A stretch of DNA of 64,000 bases from Solen grandis (GCA_021229015.1 CM037787.1:39503037-39567036); one strand, 5' to 3'. Positions 23,525 through 35,893 are shown, counted from the first letter of the stretch. Made by a program: numbers and translations. The notes: generated by a model not told the origin, from the sequence alone.

Positions 23525-24172
23525 AAATTGATAAGTCAGTATCAAGTGCTACATTTGATAAGTCAGTATCAGTGGCTACATTTGATAAGTCAGTATCAGT
23601 GGCTACATTTGTTAAGTCAGTATCAGTTGCTACATTTGATAAGTCAGTACCAGTGGCTACATTTGATAAGTCAGTATCAGTGGCTACATTTGATAAGTCA
23701 GTACCAGTGGCTACATTTGATAAGTCAGTATCAGTGGTACATTTGATAAGTCAGTATCAGTGGCTACATTTGATAAGTCAGTATCAGTGGTACATTTGAT
23801 AAGTCAGTATCAGTGGCTACATTTGATATCAGTGGTACATTTGATAAGTCAGTATCAGTGGCTACATTTGATAAGTCAGTATCAGTGGCTACATTTGATA
23901 AGTCAGTATCTGTGGCTACATTTGATAAGTCAGTACCAGTGGCTACATTTGATAAGTCAGTATCAGTGGCTACATTTGATAAGTCAGTACCAGTGGCTAC
24001 ATTTGATAAGTCAGTATCAGTGGTACATTTGATAAGTCAGTATCAGTGGCTACATTTGATAAGTCAGTATCAGTGGTACATTTGATAAGTCAGTATCAGT
24101 GGCTACATTTGATAAGTCAGTATCAGTGGCTACATTTGATAAGTCAGTATCTGTGACTACATTTGATAAGGC
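23525..24172. repeat. 27-bp minisatellite, ~24 copies
   Basis: The unit 'gataagtcagtatcagtggctacattt' (given here in parts: gataagtcagtatcagtg + gctacattt) is repeated with a 26-bp variant lacking one c in 'ggctac' and with substitutions (tat/tac, cag/ctg). Because most units are 27 bp, open frames such as 'DKSVSVATF' repeats arise automatically. They shift at each 26-bp unit, which argues against coding. Confidence 0.95.
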
Positions 24173-24174
24173 TA

Positions 24175-24575
24175 CATGCAAAACATGACTTAATTATCCG
24201 CCGCTGCAACAACCTCCGTCCATTTAGTCCGGCAGCACTGCACTCATACTTTCTCCACATCAAGACCTCACGGATCATTTTATGCACTATATGTATCATG
24301 TATCAAATTTTGAACGAAATGTAAAAACTTCATTGGACGTTTAAGTCGGACAAACTGTAAATTTTCGTATGAACACGACTTATTTGTTTAAAGTTTAATA
24401 TACGATGACATTTTATCTGATGTAAAAGACACTTACAGTTTGTCTTACTAGATCGTCAAATAAAATGCATACATTTCGTTCGAACTTCGAAAAATATGTT
24501 GCATAAAATGAACCGTGATATCTTGATATGGAGAAGATATGGTGCCTACGTGACCAAAGTCCAATATGTATGGAG
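24175..24575. mobile_element. Foldback/MITE with ~135-bp imperfect inverted arms
   Basis: The left arm (about 24180-24362) contains 'tttgaacgaaatgtaaaaac' and 'cggacaaactgtaa'. The right arm (about 24428-24570) carries the complement: 'ttacagtttgtcttacta', 'catttcgttcgaacttcg' and 'aaatgaaccgtgatatcttg'. No coding capacity. A solitary arm recurs at 27590-27775. Confidence 0.7.
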
Positions 24576-24974
24576 GGGGAATAACCGTCAAAACCCCATC
24601 AGTTTACTTGACATTAACTCCAAGTTCAATTGTCTTCTTTCTCACACCTTACATGTATGTGCAATCCCATGTGTCATTGTTACAAGTGCATGCTGTATGA
24701 GGGTCATTTCATATTTCTTCCTTCTACAAACACGTTAAGTATTTGGTATATGCTTGTGTTGATTACTTTTATATTGACATTATGATTTCAGTAATCTTAC
24801 TTCATTATCCTCAAAATTGTTTACAATAACGTTGCATTCTTATGTGTCTTATTTATCGATACCTTACATGTATTTTTCCATGAGTCTTTTTTTGGCCTTA
24901 TACTAAAATGCATAATTTTTTCTTATCTATGCATATTCTATTGATAAGGGTTCTCGTGATACTCTTAATGTGAC

Positions 24975-25045
24975 TTGACTTGACTTGACTATTTGAATTT
25001 ACCATCGCTTGACTTGACTTGACTCTTTGAGTTTACCGTCGCTTG
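24975..25045. repeat. SINE family 1 tail fragments with (TTGAC)n
   Basis: Two short stretches 'ctatttgaatttaccatcgc' and 'ctctttgagtttaccgtcgc' separated by tgacttgacttgact match the 3' end and tail of SINE family 1 in minus orientation. They abut the next array. Confidence 0.65.
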
Positions 25046-26600
25046 ACTTATCATAATATATTGTATAGGCAGATATTATCATAATATATTGTATAGGCAT
25101 ATTATCATAATATATTGTATAGGCAGATATTATCCTCATATATTGTATAGGCAGATATTATCATAATAAAAAGTATAGGCAGATATTATCATAATATATT
25201 GTATAGGCAGATATTATCATAATAAAACATATAGGCAGATATTATCATAATATATTGCATAGGCATATTATCATAATATATTGTATAGGCAGATATTATC
25301 ATAATATAACGTATAGGCAGATAATATCATAATATATTGTATAGGCATATTATCATAATATATTGTATAGGCAGATATTATCATAATATAATGTATAGGC
25401 AGATAATATCATAATATATTGTATAGGCATATTATCATAATATATTGTATAGGCAGATATTATCATAATATAATGTATAGGCAGATATTATCATAATATA
25501 TTGTAGAGGCAGATATTATCATAATATAACGTATAGGCAGATATTATCATAATATATTGTATAGGCAGATATTATCATAATATATTGTATAGGCAGATAT
25601 TATCATAATATAACGTATAGGCAGTTATTATCATAATATAACGTATAGGCAGATATTATCATAATATAACGTATAGGCAGATATTATCCTCATATATTGC
25701 ATAGGCAGATATTATCATAATATATTGTATAGGCATATTATCATAATATATTGTATAGGCATATTATCATAATATATTGTATAGGCATATTATCATAATA
25801 TATTGTATAGGCATATTATCATTATATATTGTATAGGCATATTATCATAATATATTGTATAGGCATATTATCATAATATATTGTATAGGCAGATATTATA
25901 ATTATATATTGTATAGGCATATTATCATAATATATTGTATAGGCAGATATTATCATAATATAACGTTTAGGCAGATATTATCATAATATAACGTATAGGC
26001 AGATATTATCATAATATATTGTATAGGCAGATATTAACATAATATAACGTATAGGCAGATATTATCATAATATAACGTATAGGCAGATATTATCATAATA
26101 TAGTTTATAGGCAGATATTATCATAATATAACGTTTAGGCAGATATTATCATAATATAACGTATAGGCAGATATTATCATAATATATTGTATAGGCAGAT
26201 ATTAACATAATACAACGTATGGGCAGATATTATCATAATATAACGTATAGGCAGATATTATCATAATATAACGTATAGGCAGATATTATCATAATATATT
26301 GTATAGGCATATTATCATAATATATTGTATAGGCATATTATCATAATATATTGTATAGGCAGATATTATAATTATATATTGTATAGGCATATTATCATAA
26401 TATATTGTATAGGCAGATATTATCATAATATAACGTTTAGGCAGATATTATCATAATATATTTTATAGGCAGATATTATCATAATATAATGTATAGGCAG
26501 ATATTATCATAATATAACGTATAGGCAGATATTATCATAATATAACGTATGAGCAGAAATTATCATAATATATCGCATAATATCACGTATAGGCAGATAT
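25046..26600. repeat. AT-rich 28/26-bp minisatellite, ~56 copies
   Basis: The unit is tcataatatattgtatagg + cagatatta. Two length classes alternate (gcagatatta versus gcatatta), and a third sequence variant has acgt for ttgt. Blocks of several units recur together (for example 25861-26100 and 26321-26480), so higher-order duplication has occurred. Confidence 0.95.
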
Positions 26601-26683
26601 TTAGCTGTGATTCTCATCTTCAAGGGCTCTGATCCTCTGATCTAAATGGGTAACTACACCTTTCACTATACAGAAACAAGCTT

Positions 26684-26869
26684 TTAAACAATATTTTCAA
26701 CCATCGATGACATTTGATCTTTAAATGTCAAACTAAGTTGGTTTGATATGAAAGAAATATTTTCTTGAGTCAATTTACTTTGTGATAAGTTTGGATTCTG
26801 GGAAGCACTTGGTTCGACACTTTCATTATCAGCATCGCCAATATCAAATTCATCATGTGACTTCTTCAT
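26684..26869 (-). CDS. Unrecognised 61-residue open frame (possible TE-derived fragment)
   Basis: I do not recognise this protein. The composition is not repeat-like: an acidic N-terminus ('HDEFDIGDADNESVEP'), a Q/S-rich middle and an amphipathic end ('LTQENISFISNQLSLTFKDQ') that could form a helix. It sits alone just after the 28-bp array, without visible splice partners. It could be a fragment of a retrotransposon gag-like ORF or a chance frame. Confidence 0.2.
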   Translation of the reverse strand: MKKSHDEFDIGDADNESVEPSASQNPNLSQSKLTQENISFISNQLSLTFKDQMSSMVENIV

Positions 26870-27589
26870 GTTGCACGGGATTGAAATTCTGTGTCTCTTA
26901 AGCTCTTAAACTTCCTGCGGAGAAGGATGAGATCGTTTGGTTGAGTAACTGAGAACAGAGGTGGCTGATTGCATTTGATATATAGCTTAAGTAACCGACA
27001 TATATGATAAATAATGTGTCCGTGTATTGATAGCTACAACTGTTTTGACAGTTCGATGACCGTGTAGTTATATTAACAATGCGCGTGAAAACGAAGCTAA
27101 GCAGACATGACTTAAATATAACATAGTTTGTGACCTTTGTTTTGTCCACACAGATTCAATAACACTGAGTTTGAGACGGAACTGGACAGGAATATAACAT
27201 GGTGTACCTCACTGAACACAAAGCATCTTATGTCTTACATGTTTTCTTGCTTTTCATTGTTATGCATATACGTCCATATATATTACAGGTCATAGGTCAG
27301 TTGAATATCAGACAAAGGCACAGTACGAAAAAACACATCACAAACACGGAAAACACATCACAAACACTGAAAACACAAGCCATATATCCTTCTTTGCGCA
27401 CTAAGTTACATACATGTTCGTATGTTTGACAATATCGAAATCAGTGCTTAAGATCACTTTTTGACTTAATAAATCACATTTTTCTTTCTCTTTTTTTAAG
27501 AGCGCCAAAAATCACGACCAGCCTCGCGAAGGGAGGTAACTCTTGAAAATCTGGTGAATGTTACTGGGTACATTCATATTTTGAGCTAA

Positions 27590-27778
27590 CAAAACATGAC
27601 GTAATCATTCGCCGCCGCATCAAGTTCTGCCCATATTGGTCTTTCGTCACGTAGGCACCATATTTTCTCCATATCAAGATATCACGGTTCATTTTATGTA
27701 ATATAGTTTTCGAATTTTGAACGAAATACCTGCATTTCATTGGACAATTAAGTCGGACAAACTGTAATGGTACTAATT
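27590..27778. repeat. Solitary arm of the 24175-24575 foldback element
   Basis: It shares 'catgacgtaatcattcgccg', 'atcaagatatcacggttcat', 'tttgaacgaaatacctgc' and 'cggacaaactgtaa' with the left arm of the foldback. The minus-strand open frame at 27561-27800 is a by-product of this repeat. Confidence 0.75.
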
Positions 27779-28107
27779 GTTTTGACTGTGTGACAACCAT
27801 TACTGGAGTATCTCATGACGAACGGTGTTATCGGGACGGGGAATGGTACATATACTTGTACGGTGTCCTGTTCGGGCCTCTTAAATATTTCCCTCTTCTA
27901 CACGACAACACGATAATTATCGCCTTATCGAATGAAAAGACATATACATGTATACATTCGAGATTTAACAATCCTTGCGAAGTTTTTAGTGCGGTGTCAA
28001 TGTCTTAATCATCGCATGCCTTACTTAAATGTCGAAATAGTCTACCTTTCCTTTTTATAGGTAGACGAGAACTCGCAAAATCTCGCCTTGTGGTGTCTAA
28101 TTAAATC

Positions 28108-28332
28108 TACTGTAAAATCATGAATTTTAGTTGACATTAAATCTATTGATTATGTACTGAAGGGAATTTTGAGGGAATCTTTATTCGTGTTTTTTTTTTT
28201 TTAAATTTTAAAACTAGAAAAAAATGAGGTCTGTAAAAAGGACTGATTTCGTGTGGATTAATATTCGTGGATAAACTCCATCACTAAATCAACGAAAATA
28301 AGTGTCCCACGAAAATTGATGATTTCACAGTA
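28108..28332. mobile_element. MITE with 'tactgtaaaatcat' inverted ends
   Basis: The left end 'tactgtaaaatcatgaattt' and the right end, reverse complemented, 'tactgtgaaatcatcaattt' match at 18 of 20 positions. The interior contains 'cgtggataaactccatcac', resembling a second copy at 48900-49111. Non-coding. Confidence 0.75.
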
Positions 28333-29419
28333 TTAAGTAACGACCGAGCGACAAATCAAGGTTTAGACTCCATAATTAGTAGTTAATTCGTGTGCTTTAA
28401 GTAGTTTGTGTTTCACCGTTTATAAACATTTTGCACCAAATCTTTATAAATACCAATTTTAAAATTTTACTGTCTGCACTAGTCGCAGTCTCTGCGTTGA
28501 ATAAACAACAGCCCTATAATGCACGTGAAACCCGTGCTTAACTAGCCAATACAGACCCAACACTCATATCGAGACTAAGTCGCCCGAAGGAAAATCGCAC
28601 TCAAACTTAGAAAATTATATTTCATGCAATGTTGCTGAAAAGCATGCAGCACAACAGTAATTCTTTTATTACTCTTTCGTGGGTACATTTATTCATGGAA
28701 TCGGAACATCAAAGGTTTATTAAATGAACGAATTTCGCGAGGGATAATACTCGTTGGTAGAAGCCTTCCATAAAAACAGCGAAAATATGATTCACGTATT
28801 GTGGCAGAATCAATATTTTTCCTCATTTTGCTAACTTCTGTACCTACTATCTTTTAGAATTTCTTGAAAATAAAGTTGAATAAATTTAAAGAAAATGGTG
28901 CTTTAGTTTTGTAATCATTTACTTTTGCTTATTCTTGTAACAGGATCTTGCCTAGATTTTCGACTTATACTATTTTTGGCGGTATTGTGAAAGTTTTGTC
29001 TAAGTTCTTATGAAGATCTACAGCCTTCAGTGAAATCCTGTATAAACTACACATTCTTAAACACCCGTCATTGAACCATTGTTAATTCTTGTTGGTCCCC
29101 GTATCTTTAAAATTAGAACAATTATTTCTTCGGAGTGCGTCTCAGTTAGACAATAACATGTTCCCCTTATCGTAAGTAACAATGTTTAAACAAGTGTCCT
29201 CATCGGTGTGGTATACATCGTGTCAAATCATCAAAGGGAGGCTGAACATCACTCACCAGATCGGTCAGAAATATATCTTATTGATTGACTAGCCCACTTA
29301 CTATATGCCAAGTATATGAGTCATAGATGCATAGTTGAAATGAACCAAAACCTTGTAATGGAAAACTTTGAACCAGATAAAAACAGAGAAGATTGGTTGA
29401 AAGGTTCATTGAAACAGTA
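28333..29419. other. Non-coding interval
   Basis: No gene, array or element is recognised, apart from a patch near 28640-28830 that resembles decayed 'cgtggg..catttattc..gga' sequence related to the MITE interior. Confidence 0.4.
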
Positions 29420-29553
29420 GTTCTAATACTTCCGGGATTGTAACTGAGTGCACTCTGCCTATACCGCGGTATTTTGGTATGAGGTTCTAATACTTCCGGG
29501 ATTGTAACTGAGTGCACTCTGCCTATACCGCGGTATTTTGGTATGAGGTTCTA
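29420..29553. repeat. 64-bp tandem repeat cut by a gap
   Basis: Two identical-looking 64-bp units start at 29420 and 29484 ('gttctaatacttccgggatt...'), and a third begins at 29548 and runs into the gap. The gap probably represents an unresolved longer array. Confidence 0.9.
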
Positions 29554-29653
29554 NNNNNNNNNNNNNNNNNNNNNNNNNNNNNNNNNNNNNNNNNNNNNNN
29601 NNNNNNNNNNNNNNNNNNNNNNNNNNNNNNNNNNNNNNNNNNNNNNNNNNNNN
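29554..29653. other. Scaffold gap (100 N)
   Basis: Exactly 100 undefined bases, interrupting a tandem array. Confidence 0.98.
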
Positions 29654-30371
29654 ATGTATAAATGTATTTCTTAAATGTATAGGATCTGTCTCTGAAATGT
29701 ATTTCCATTACATGATTTTTCATTTATAAATGGTCTATTAGGGTCTTTCACATTTAGGATAATGGTTGTAGCATGAGAGAAAATGAAAAAGGGCAAATAT
29801 CTTTATATCTGTGAAACTTTGTTACTGTTGCGTTTTTTATTCCTCGCAAACTGCATGGCAAGGTATATATATTTTACATATGCTTTCAACCTTTTTTTCT
29901 ATGAAGGTGACTTCATATCTTCATGAAATATGTTGCAAATGTACATCATTATATAAACTATTTTATGTTCATACAATTTTATGTCTGTGACCTATATTTC
30001 ATAGTTCGATGAACATTGTAGAATTTATTGTTTTGCCTCAGGTTTACCTTTGCATTTAAGCTTTATTTCTGTGAAGTTTACTTCACATCCTCATGAAACT
30101 TGGTTCACATATACAACATGATGAGATATACAACATGTTAGAAATGAACTATTTAATATTTATGCAATTTTATGCATGTGACCTATATTGCCTGGTTGAA
30201 TGAACATGGTGAAGTTGGTTGATCTGCCTCTGATTTACCTTTGTGTTCACGCTTTTTTCTTTGAATATGACTTCACATCTTAAAACTTAGAATATAAATA
30301 GATGTGATTTGGAATTGCAGTAGCCAAGAACCCTAACTCTACCTTGATCAATTTTTTAATGATCTCCTTTT
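29654..30371. repeat. Decayed ~190-bp core-repeat sequence, host of the following elements
   Basis: It contains repeated phrases such as 'gtgacctatatt', 'cttcacatc', 'tcatgaaac' and 'tttacctttg'. Related text resumes at 32074 and again after 35893, so the elements at 30372-32073 and 32791-35893 appear to be inserted into this older repeat. Confidence 0.55.
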
Positions 30372-32073
30372 TAGCTCACATGAGCACAACGTGCTCAAGG
30401 TGAGCTTTTCTGATCGCCTTTTGTCCGGCGTCCGTCGTCCGTGCGTCCGGCGTCAACAATTGCTTCAAGCAACATCTCCTCCTAAACGGCTTGGCCAATT
30501 TGAAAAATATTTTGCAGGAATGTTCCTTGGATGAAGCTCTACTAAAGTTGTATAAATGGTTCTGGTCAATCGCATAATTAGGTCACAGGAGCTAAAAATA
30601 GATTTTAAAAATGAAAATTTAAAAAATCTTCTTCTCTGAAACCACAAGGCCTAGCCTTTTGATTTTTGGTATGTAGCATGATCTTATGACTCTCTACCAG
30701 GATTGTACAAATTATGACCCTGGGGTCAAAATTGGCCCCGCCCCAGGGGTCACTTGATTTCACATAGGCTAATATAGGAAAAACTTGAAAAAATCTTCTT
30801 CTCCGAAACCAAAGGCCTAACCTTTTGATTTTTGGTATGTAGCATCATCTTATGGGCCACTACCAAGATTGTACAAATCATAGCCCTATGGTGATAAATG
30901 ACCCCGCACCAGGGGTCACTTGTTTTACATAGAGTTATATAGAAAAATCTTAAAAAATCTTCTTCTATGAATCCATAAGGCCTAGAGCTTAGATATTTGG
31001 TATGTAGCATCATCTTATGGGCCACTACCAAGATTGTACAAATCATAGCCCTATGGTGATAAATGACCCCGCACCAGGGGTCACTTGTTTTACATAGAGT
31101 TATATAGGAAAATCTTAAAAAATCTTCTTCTATGAATCCATAAGGCCTAGAGCTTAGATATTTGGTATGAAGCATCATCTTATGGGCCACTACCAAGATT
31201 GTACAAATCATAGCCCTATGTTGATAAATGACCCCGCACCAGGGGTCACTTGTTTTACATAGAGTTATATAGGAAAATCTTAAAAAATCTTCTTCTATGA
31301 ATCCATAAGGCCTAGAGCTTAGATATTTGGTATGTAGCATCATCTTATGGGCCACTACCAAGATTGTACAAATCATAGCCCTATGGTGATAAATGACCCC
31401 GCACAGGGGTCACTTGTTTTACAAGAGTTATATAGGAAAATCTTAAAAAATCTTCTTCCAATAATGCATAAGGCCTAGAGCTTAGATATTTGGTATGAAG
31501 CATCATCTTATGGGCCACTACCAAGATTGTACAAATCATAGCCCTATGGTGATAAATGACCCCGCATCAGGGGTCACTTGTTTTACACAGAGTTATATAG
31601 GAAAATCTTAAAAAATCTTCTTCTATGAATCCATAAGGCCTAGAGCTTAGATATTTGGTATGTAGCATCATCTTATGGGCCACTACCAAGATTGTACAAA
31701 TCATAGCCCAATGGTGATAAATGACCCCACACCAAGGGTCACTTGTTTTACATAGAGTTAAATAGGAAAATCTTAAAAAATCTTCTTCTATGAATCAATA
31801 AGGCCTAGAGCTAAGATTTTTGGTATGTAGTAGCATCTAATGGTTCATTACAAAGATTTTCAAAGTCTTGGCCCTACGGTGATAAATGACCCTGCGCCCA
31901 AGTCTTCTCTGAAACCATATGGCCCATTGCTTAGATATTCGGTGTGTAGTATTGTCAGGGGTAAAATGTTTTAGATTAAGTTATATCAGAATCCTTGTCT
32001 GTTTAAAAACCTTGACATCAGTTGAAGCAATGGTACTCAGGTGAGCGATTCAGGGCCATCATGGCCCTCTTGT
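30372..32073 (+). mobile_element. Tandem-core Helitron/Helentron-like element, copy A
   Basis: The 5' end TAGCTCACATGAGCAC...GTGCTCAAGGTGAGC can fold as an imperfect hairpin, followed by a 'gtccggcgtccgtcgtccgt' simple-repeat head. The core is about seven ~165-bp units ('aaaaaatcttcttctatgaa', 'ccactaccaagattgtacaa', 'ggtcacttgttttacat'). The 3' end has 'ctcaggtgagcgattcaggg' and the hairpin agggccatcatggccct directly followed by CTTGT. No protein is encoded; the long minus-strand frame at 30750-31376 is open only because the unit length is divisible by three. The structure resembles Helentron-associated elements; the class is inference. Confidence 0.75.
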
Positions 32074-32173
32074 ATTTAATTTTACTATGAATTTCTGTCT
32101 AGAGAATAACATTTTTACTATATACTTGAAAACTATGCAAGGTATTGACTTGAAACTTCATATAGTTTAGGAT

Positions 32174-32333
32174 ATGGCATTTTCCTCTCATCCAATCAGG
32201 TGCTAGTATTTGTTCATAGTCACCGTGGACTATAACACATAGTCCAACACTTTTGTAAAAATCAATAAATGTAAACTGTCACATAACTCACTCTTTTGTG
32301 ACATTTTGTCACTAGAGGAAGGAAAATGCCATG
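32174..32333. mobile_element. Small MITE with 'atggcattttcct' inverted ends
   Basis: The left end 'atggcattttcctct' is matched in inverted form by 'aggaaggaaaatgccat' at the right end. About 160 bp, non-coding; no target duplication was verified. Confidence 0.55.
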
Positions 32334-32348
32334 TGCTAAATAGCTTAG

Positions 32349-32432
32349 TTCATACTTGCCTTTAACGACACGATATAGTCACGAGTGCAGAGCACTCGTG
32401 ACTTCCTCGTGTAGTTAAAGGCAACTATGAAT
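32349..32432. repeat. Strong hairpin
   Basis: The core GTCACGAGTGC-AGA-GCACTCGTGAC (32378-32402) is a perfect 11-bp stem with a 3-nt loop. It is extended by an outer imperfect stem 'ttcatacttgcctttaac...gttaaaggcaactatgaa'. Its role is unknown; it is probably a minimal foldback element. Confidence 0.8.
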
Positions 32433-32790
32433 TCACCTATACATAGTAGATTACAAATTGGAATAGTGCAATACCGAGAACCATAACTCTATTTAGTCTG
32501 GTTTTTGATCATCATTTTTTTTTTCTTGGCAGCAAAAGGCATAAACAAAAGAAGGCATGAACATGAAACATGAAAAATGATATGATAACAAGTAGGAACA
32601 ATGCAGTAACCAAGAGCCATTACCCTGTCTGGTCTGATTTTCTGATTATCTCCCTTTATTTTATAACAATTTTTGTCAAGAACAATACTCCTGAACTATT
32701 TGAGGTATTAATTTGAAACTAAAAATATAAATAGATAGTATTAGCAAAAGTGTATGCTTAAGTACAGTACTCTGTTTTTTTTTCTATTTT

Positions 32791-34187
32791 TAGCTCACAT
32801 GAGCACAACGTGCTCAAGGTGAGCTTTTCTGATCGCCTTTTGTCCGGCGTCCGTCGTCCGTCGTCCGTGCGTGCGTGCGTCCGTGCGTCCGTGCGTGCGT
32901 GCGTCCGGCGTCAACAATTGCTTCAAACAACATCTCCTCCTAAACGGCTTGGCCAATTTGAAAAATATTTTGCAGGAATGTTCCTTGGATGAAGCTCTAC
33001 TAAAGTTGTATAAATGGTTCTGGTCCATCGCATAATTAGGTCACAGGAGCTAAAAATAGATTTTAAAAATGAAAATTTAAAAAATCTTCTTCTCTGAAAC
33101 CACAAGGCCTAGCCTTTTGATTTTTGGTATGTAGCATGATCTTATGACTGTCTACCAGGATTGTACAAATTATGACCCTGGGGTCAAAATTGGCCCCGCC
33201 CCAGGGGTCACTTGATTTCACATAGGCTAATATAGGAAAAACTTGAAAAAATCTTCTTCTCCGAAACCACAAGGCCTAGCCTTTTGATTTTTGGTATGTA
33301 GCATCATCTTATGGGCCACTACCAAGATTGTACAAATCATAGCCCTATGGTGATAAATGACCCCGCACCAGGGGTCACTTGTTTTACATAGAGTTATATA
33401 GAAAAATCTTAAAAAATCTTCTTCTATGAATCCATAAGGCCTAGAGCTTAGATATTTGGTATGTAGCATCATCTTATGGGCCACTACCAAGATTGTACAA
33501 ATCATAGCCCTATGGTGATAAATGACCCCACACCAGGGGTCACTTGTTTTACATAGAGTTATATAGGAAAATCTTAAAAAATCTTCTTCTATGAATCCAT
33601 AAGGCCTAGAGCTTAGATATTTGGTATGTAGCATCATCTTATGGGCCACTACCAAGATTGTACAAATCATAGCCATATGGTGATAAATGACCCCGCACCA
33701 GGGGTCACTTGTTTTACAAGAGTTATATAGGAAAATCTTAAAAAATCTTCTTCCATGAATCATAAGGCCTAGAGCTTAGATATTTGGTATGAAGCATCAT
33801 CTTATGGGCCACTACCAAGATTGTACAAATCATAGCCCTATGGTGATAAGGGTCACTTGTTTTACATAGAGTTATATAGGAAAATCTTAAAAAATCTTCT
33901 TCTATGAATCCATAAGGCCTAGAGCTTAGATATTTGGTATGTAGTAGCATCTAATGGTTCATTACAAAGATTTTCAAAGTCTTGGCCCTACGGTGATAAA
34001 TGACCCTGCGCCCAAGTCTTCTCTGAAACCATATGGCCCATTGCTTAGGTATTTGGTGTGTAGTATTGTCAGGGGTAAAATGTTTTAGATTAAGTTATAT
34101 CAGAATCCTTGTCTGTTAAAAAACCTTGACATCAGTTGAAGCAATGGTACTCAGGTGAGCGATTCAGGGCCATCATGGCCCTCTTGT
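32791..34187 (+). mobile_element. Tandem-core Helitron/Helentron-like element, copy B
   Basis: Same head, ~165-bp core (about four to five units, one shortened near 33848) and same hairpin + CTCTTGT terminus as copy A. The simple-repeat head (gtgcgtgcgtgcgtccgtgc) is longer than in A and is matched in copy C. It ends at 34187 with copy C starting at the next base. Confidence 0.8.
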
Positions 34188-35893
34188 TAGCTCACATGAG
34201 CACAACGTGCTCAAGGTGAGCTTTTCTGATCGCCTTTTGTCCGGCGTCCGTCGTCCGTCGTCCGTGCGTGCGTGCGTCCGTGCGTCCGTGCGTGCGTGCG
34301 TCCGGCGTCAACAATTGCTTCAAACAACATCTCCTCCTAAACGGCTTGGCCAATTTGAAAAATATTTTGCAGGAATGTTCCTTGGATGAAGCTCTACTAA
34401 AGTTGTATAAATGGTTCTGGTCCATCGCATAATTAGGTCACAGGAGCTAAAAATAGATTTTAAAAATGAAAATTTAAAAAATCTTCTTCTCTGAAACCAC
34501 AAGGCCTAGCCTTTTGATTTTTGGTATGTAGCATGATCTTATGACTGTCTACCAGGATTGTACAAATTATGACCCTGGGGTCAAAATTGGCCCCGCCCCA
34601 GGGGTCACTTGATTTCACATAGGCTAAAAAAACCAAACCCCTAGCCTTTTGATTTTTGGTATGTAGCATCATCTTATGGGCCACTACCAAGATTGTACAA
34701 ATCATAGCCCTATGGTGATAAATGACCCCGCACCAGGGGTCACTTGTTTTACATAGAGTTATATAGAAAAATCTTAAAAAATCTTCTTCTATGAATCCAT
34801 AAGGCCTAGAGCTTAGATATTTGGTATGTAGCATCATCTTATGGGCCACTACCAAGATTGTACAAATCATAGCCCTATGGTGATAAATGACCCCGCACCA
34901 GGGGTCACTTGTTTTACATAGAGTTATATAGGAAAATCTTAAAAAATCTTCTTCCATGAATCCATAAGGCCTAGAGCTTAGATATTTGGTATGAAGCATC
35001 ATCTTATGGGCCACTACCAAGATTGTACAAATCATAGCCCTATGGTGATAAATGACCCCGCACCAGGGGTCACTTGTTTTACAAGAGTTATATAGGAAAA
35101 TCTTAAAAAATCTTCTTCATGAATCCATAAGGCCTAGAGCTTAGATATTTGGTATGTAGCATCATCTTATGGGCCACTACCAAGATTGTACAAATCATAG
35201 CCATATGGTGATAAATGACCCCGCACCAGGGGTCACTTGTTTTACACAGAGTTATATAGGAAAATCTTAAAAAATCTTCTTCCATGAATGCATAAGGCCT
35301 AGAGCTTAGATATTTGGTATGAAGCATCATCTTATGGGCCACTACCAAGATTGTACAAATCATAGCCCATGGTGATAAATGACCCCCACCAGGGGTCACT
35401 TGTTTTACATAGAGTTAATAGGAAAATCTTAAAAAATCTTCTTCTATGAATCATAAGGCCTAGAGCTTAGATATTTGGTATGTAGCATCATCTTATGGGC
35501 CACTACCAAGATTGTACAAATCATAGCCCAATGGTGATAAATGACCCCACACCAGGGGTCACTTGTTTTACATAGAGTTAAATAGGAAAATCTTAAAAAA
35601 TCTTCTTCTATGAATCAATAAGGCCTAGAGCTAAGATTTTTGGTATGTAGTAGCATCTAATGGTTCATTACAAAGATTTTCAAAGTCTTGGCCCTACGGT
35701 GATAAATGACCCTGCGCCCAAGTCTTCTCTGAAACCATATGGCCCATTGCTTAGGTATTTGGTGTGTAGTATTGTCAGGGGTAAAATGTTTTAGATTAAG
35801 TTATATCAGAATCCTTGTCTGTTAAAAAACCTTGACATCAGTTGAAGCAATGGTACTCAGGTGAGCGATTCAGGGCCATCATGGCCCTCTTGT
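34188..35893 (+). mobile_element. Tandem-core Helitron/Helentron-like element, copy C, fused head-to-tail to copy B
   Basis: It begins TAGCTCAC immediately after copy B's CTCTTGT. Its first ~430 bp look identical to those of B (32791-33220), including the simple-repeat head. The core then differs in unit number (about six units, with a small deletion near 34625). It ends with the same hairpin and CTTGT. Open frames on both strands here are by-products. Confidence 0.8.

Larger units (their letters stand above)
32074..32790. repeat. Host repeat sequence between copies A and B, with two hairpin elements
   Basis: It continues the older repeat seen at 29654-30371 ('ttgaaacttcatatag', 'gagaaccataactct', 'gattatctccctttatttt'). 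Two small inverted-repeat structures are listed separately. Confidence 0.5.

Noticed and set aside
23525..26600. CRISPR-like regular repeats
   Set aside because: Units are contiguous with no unique spacers, and the sequence is eukaryotic; these are minisatellites.
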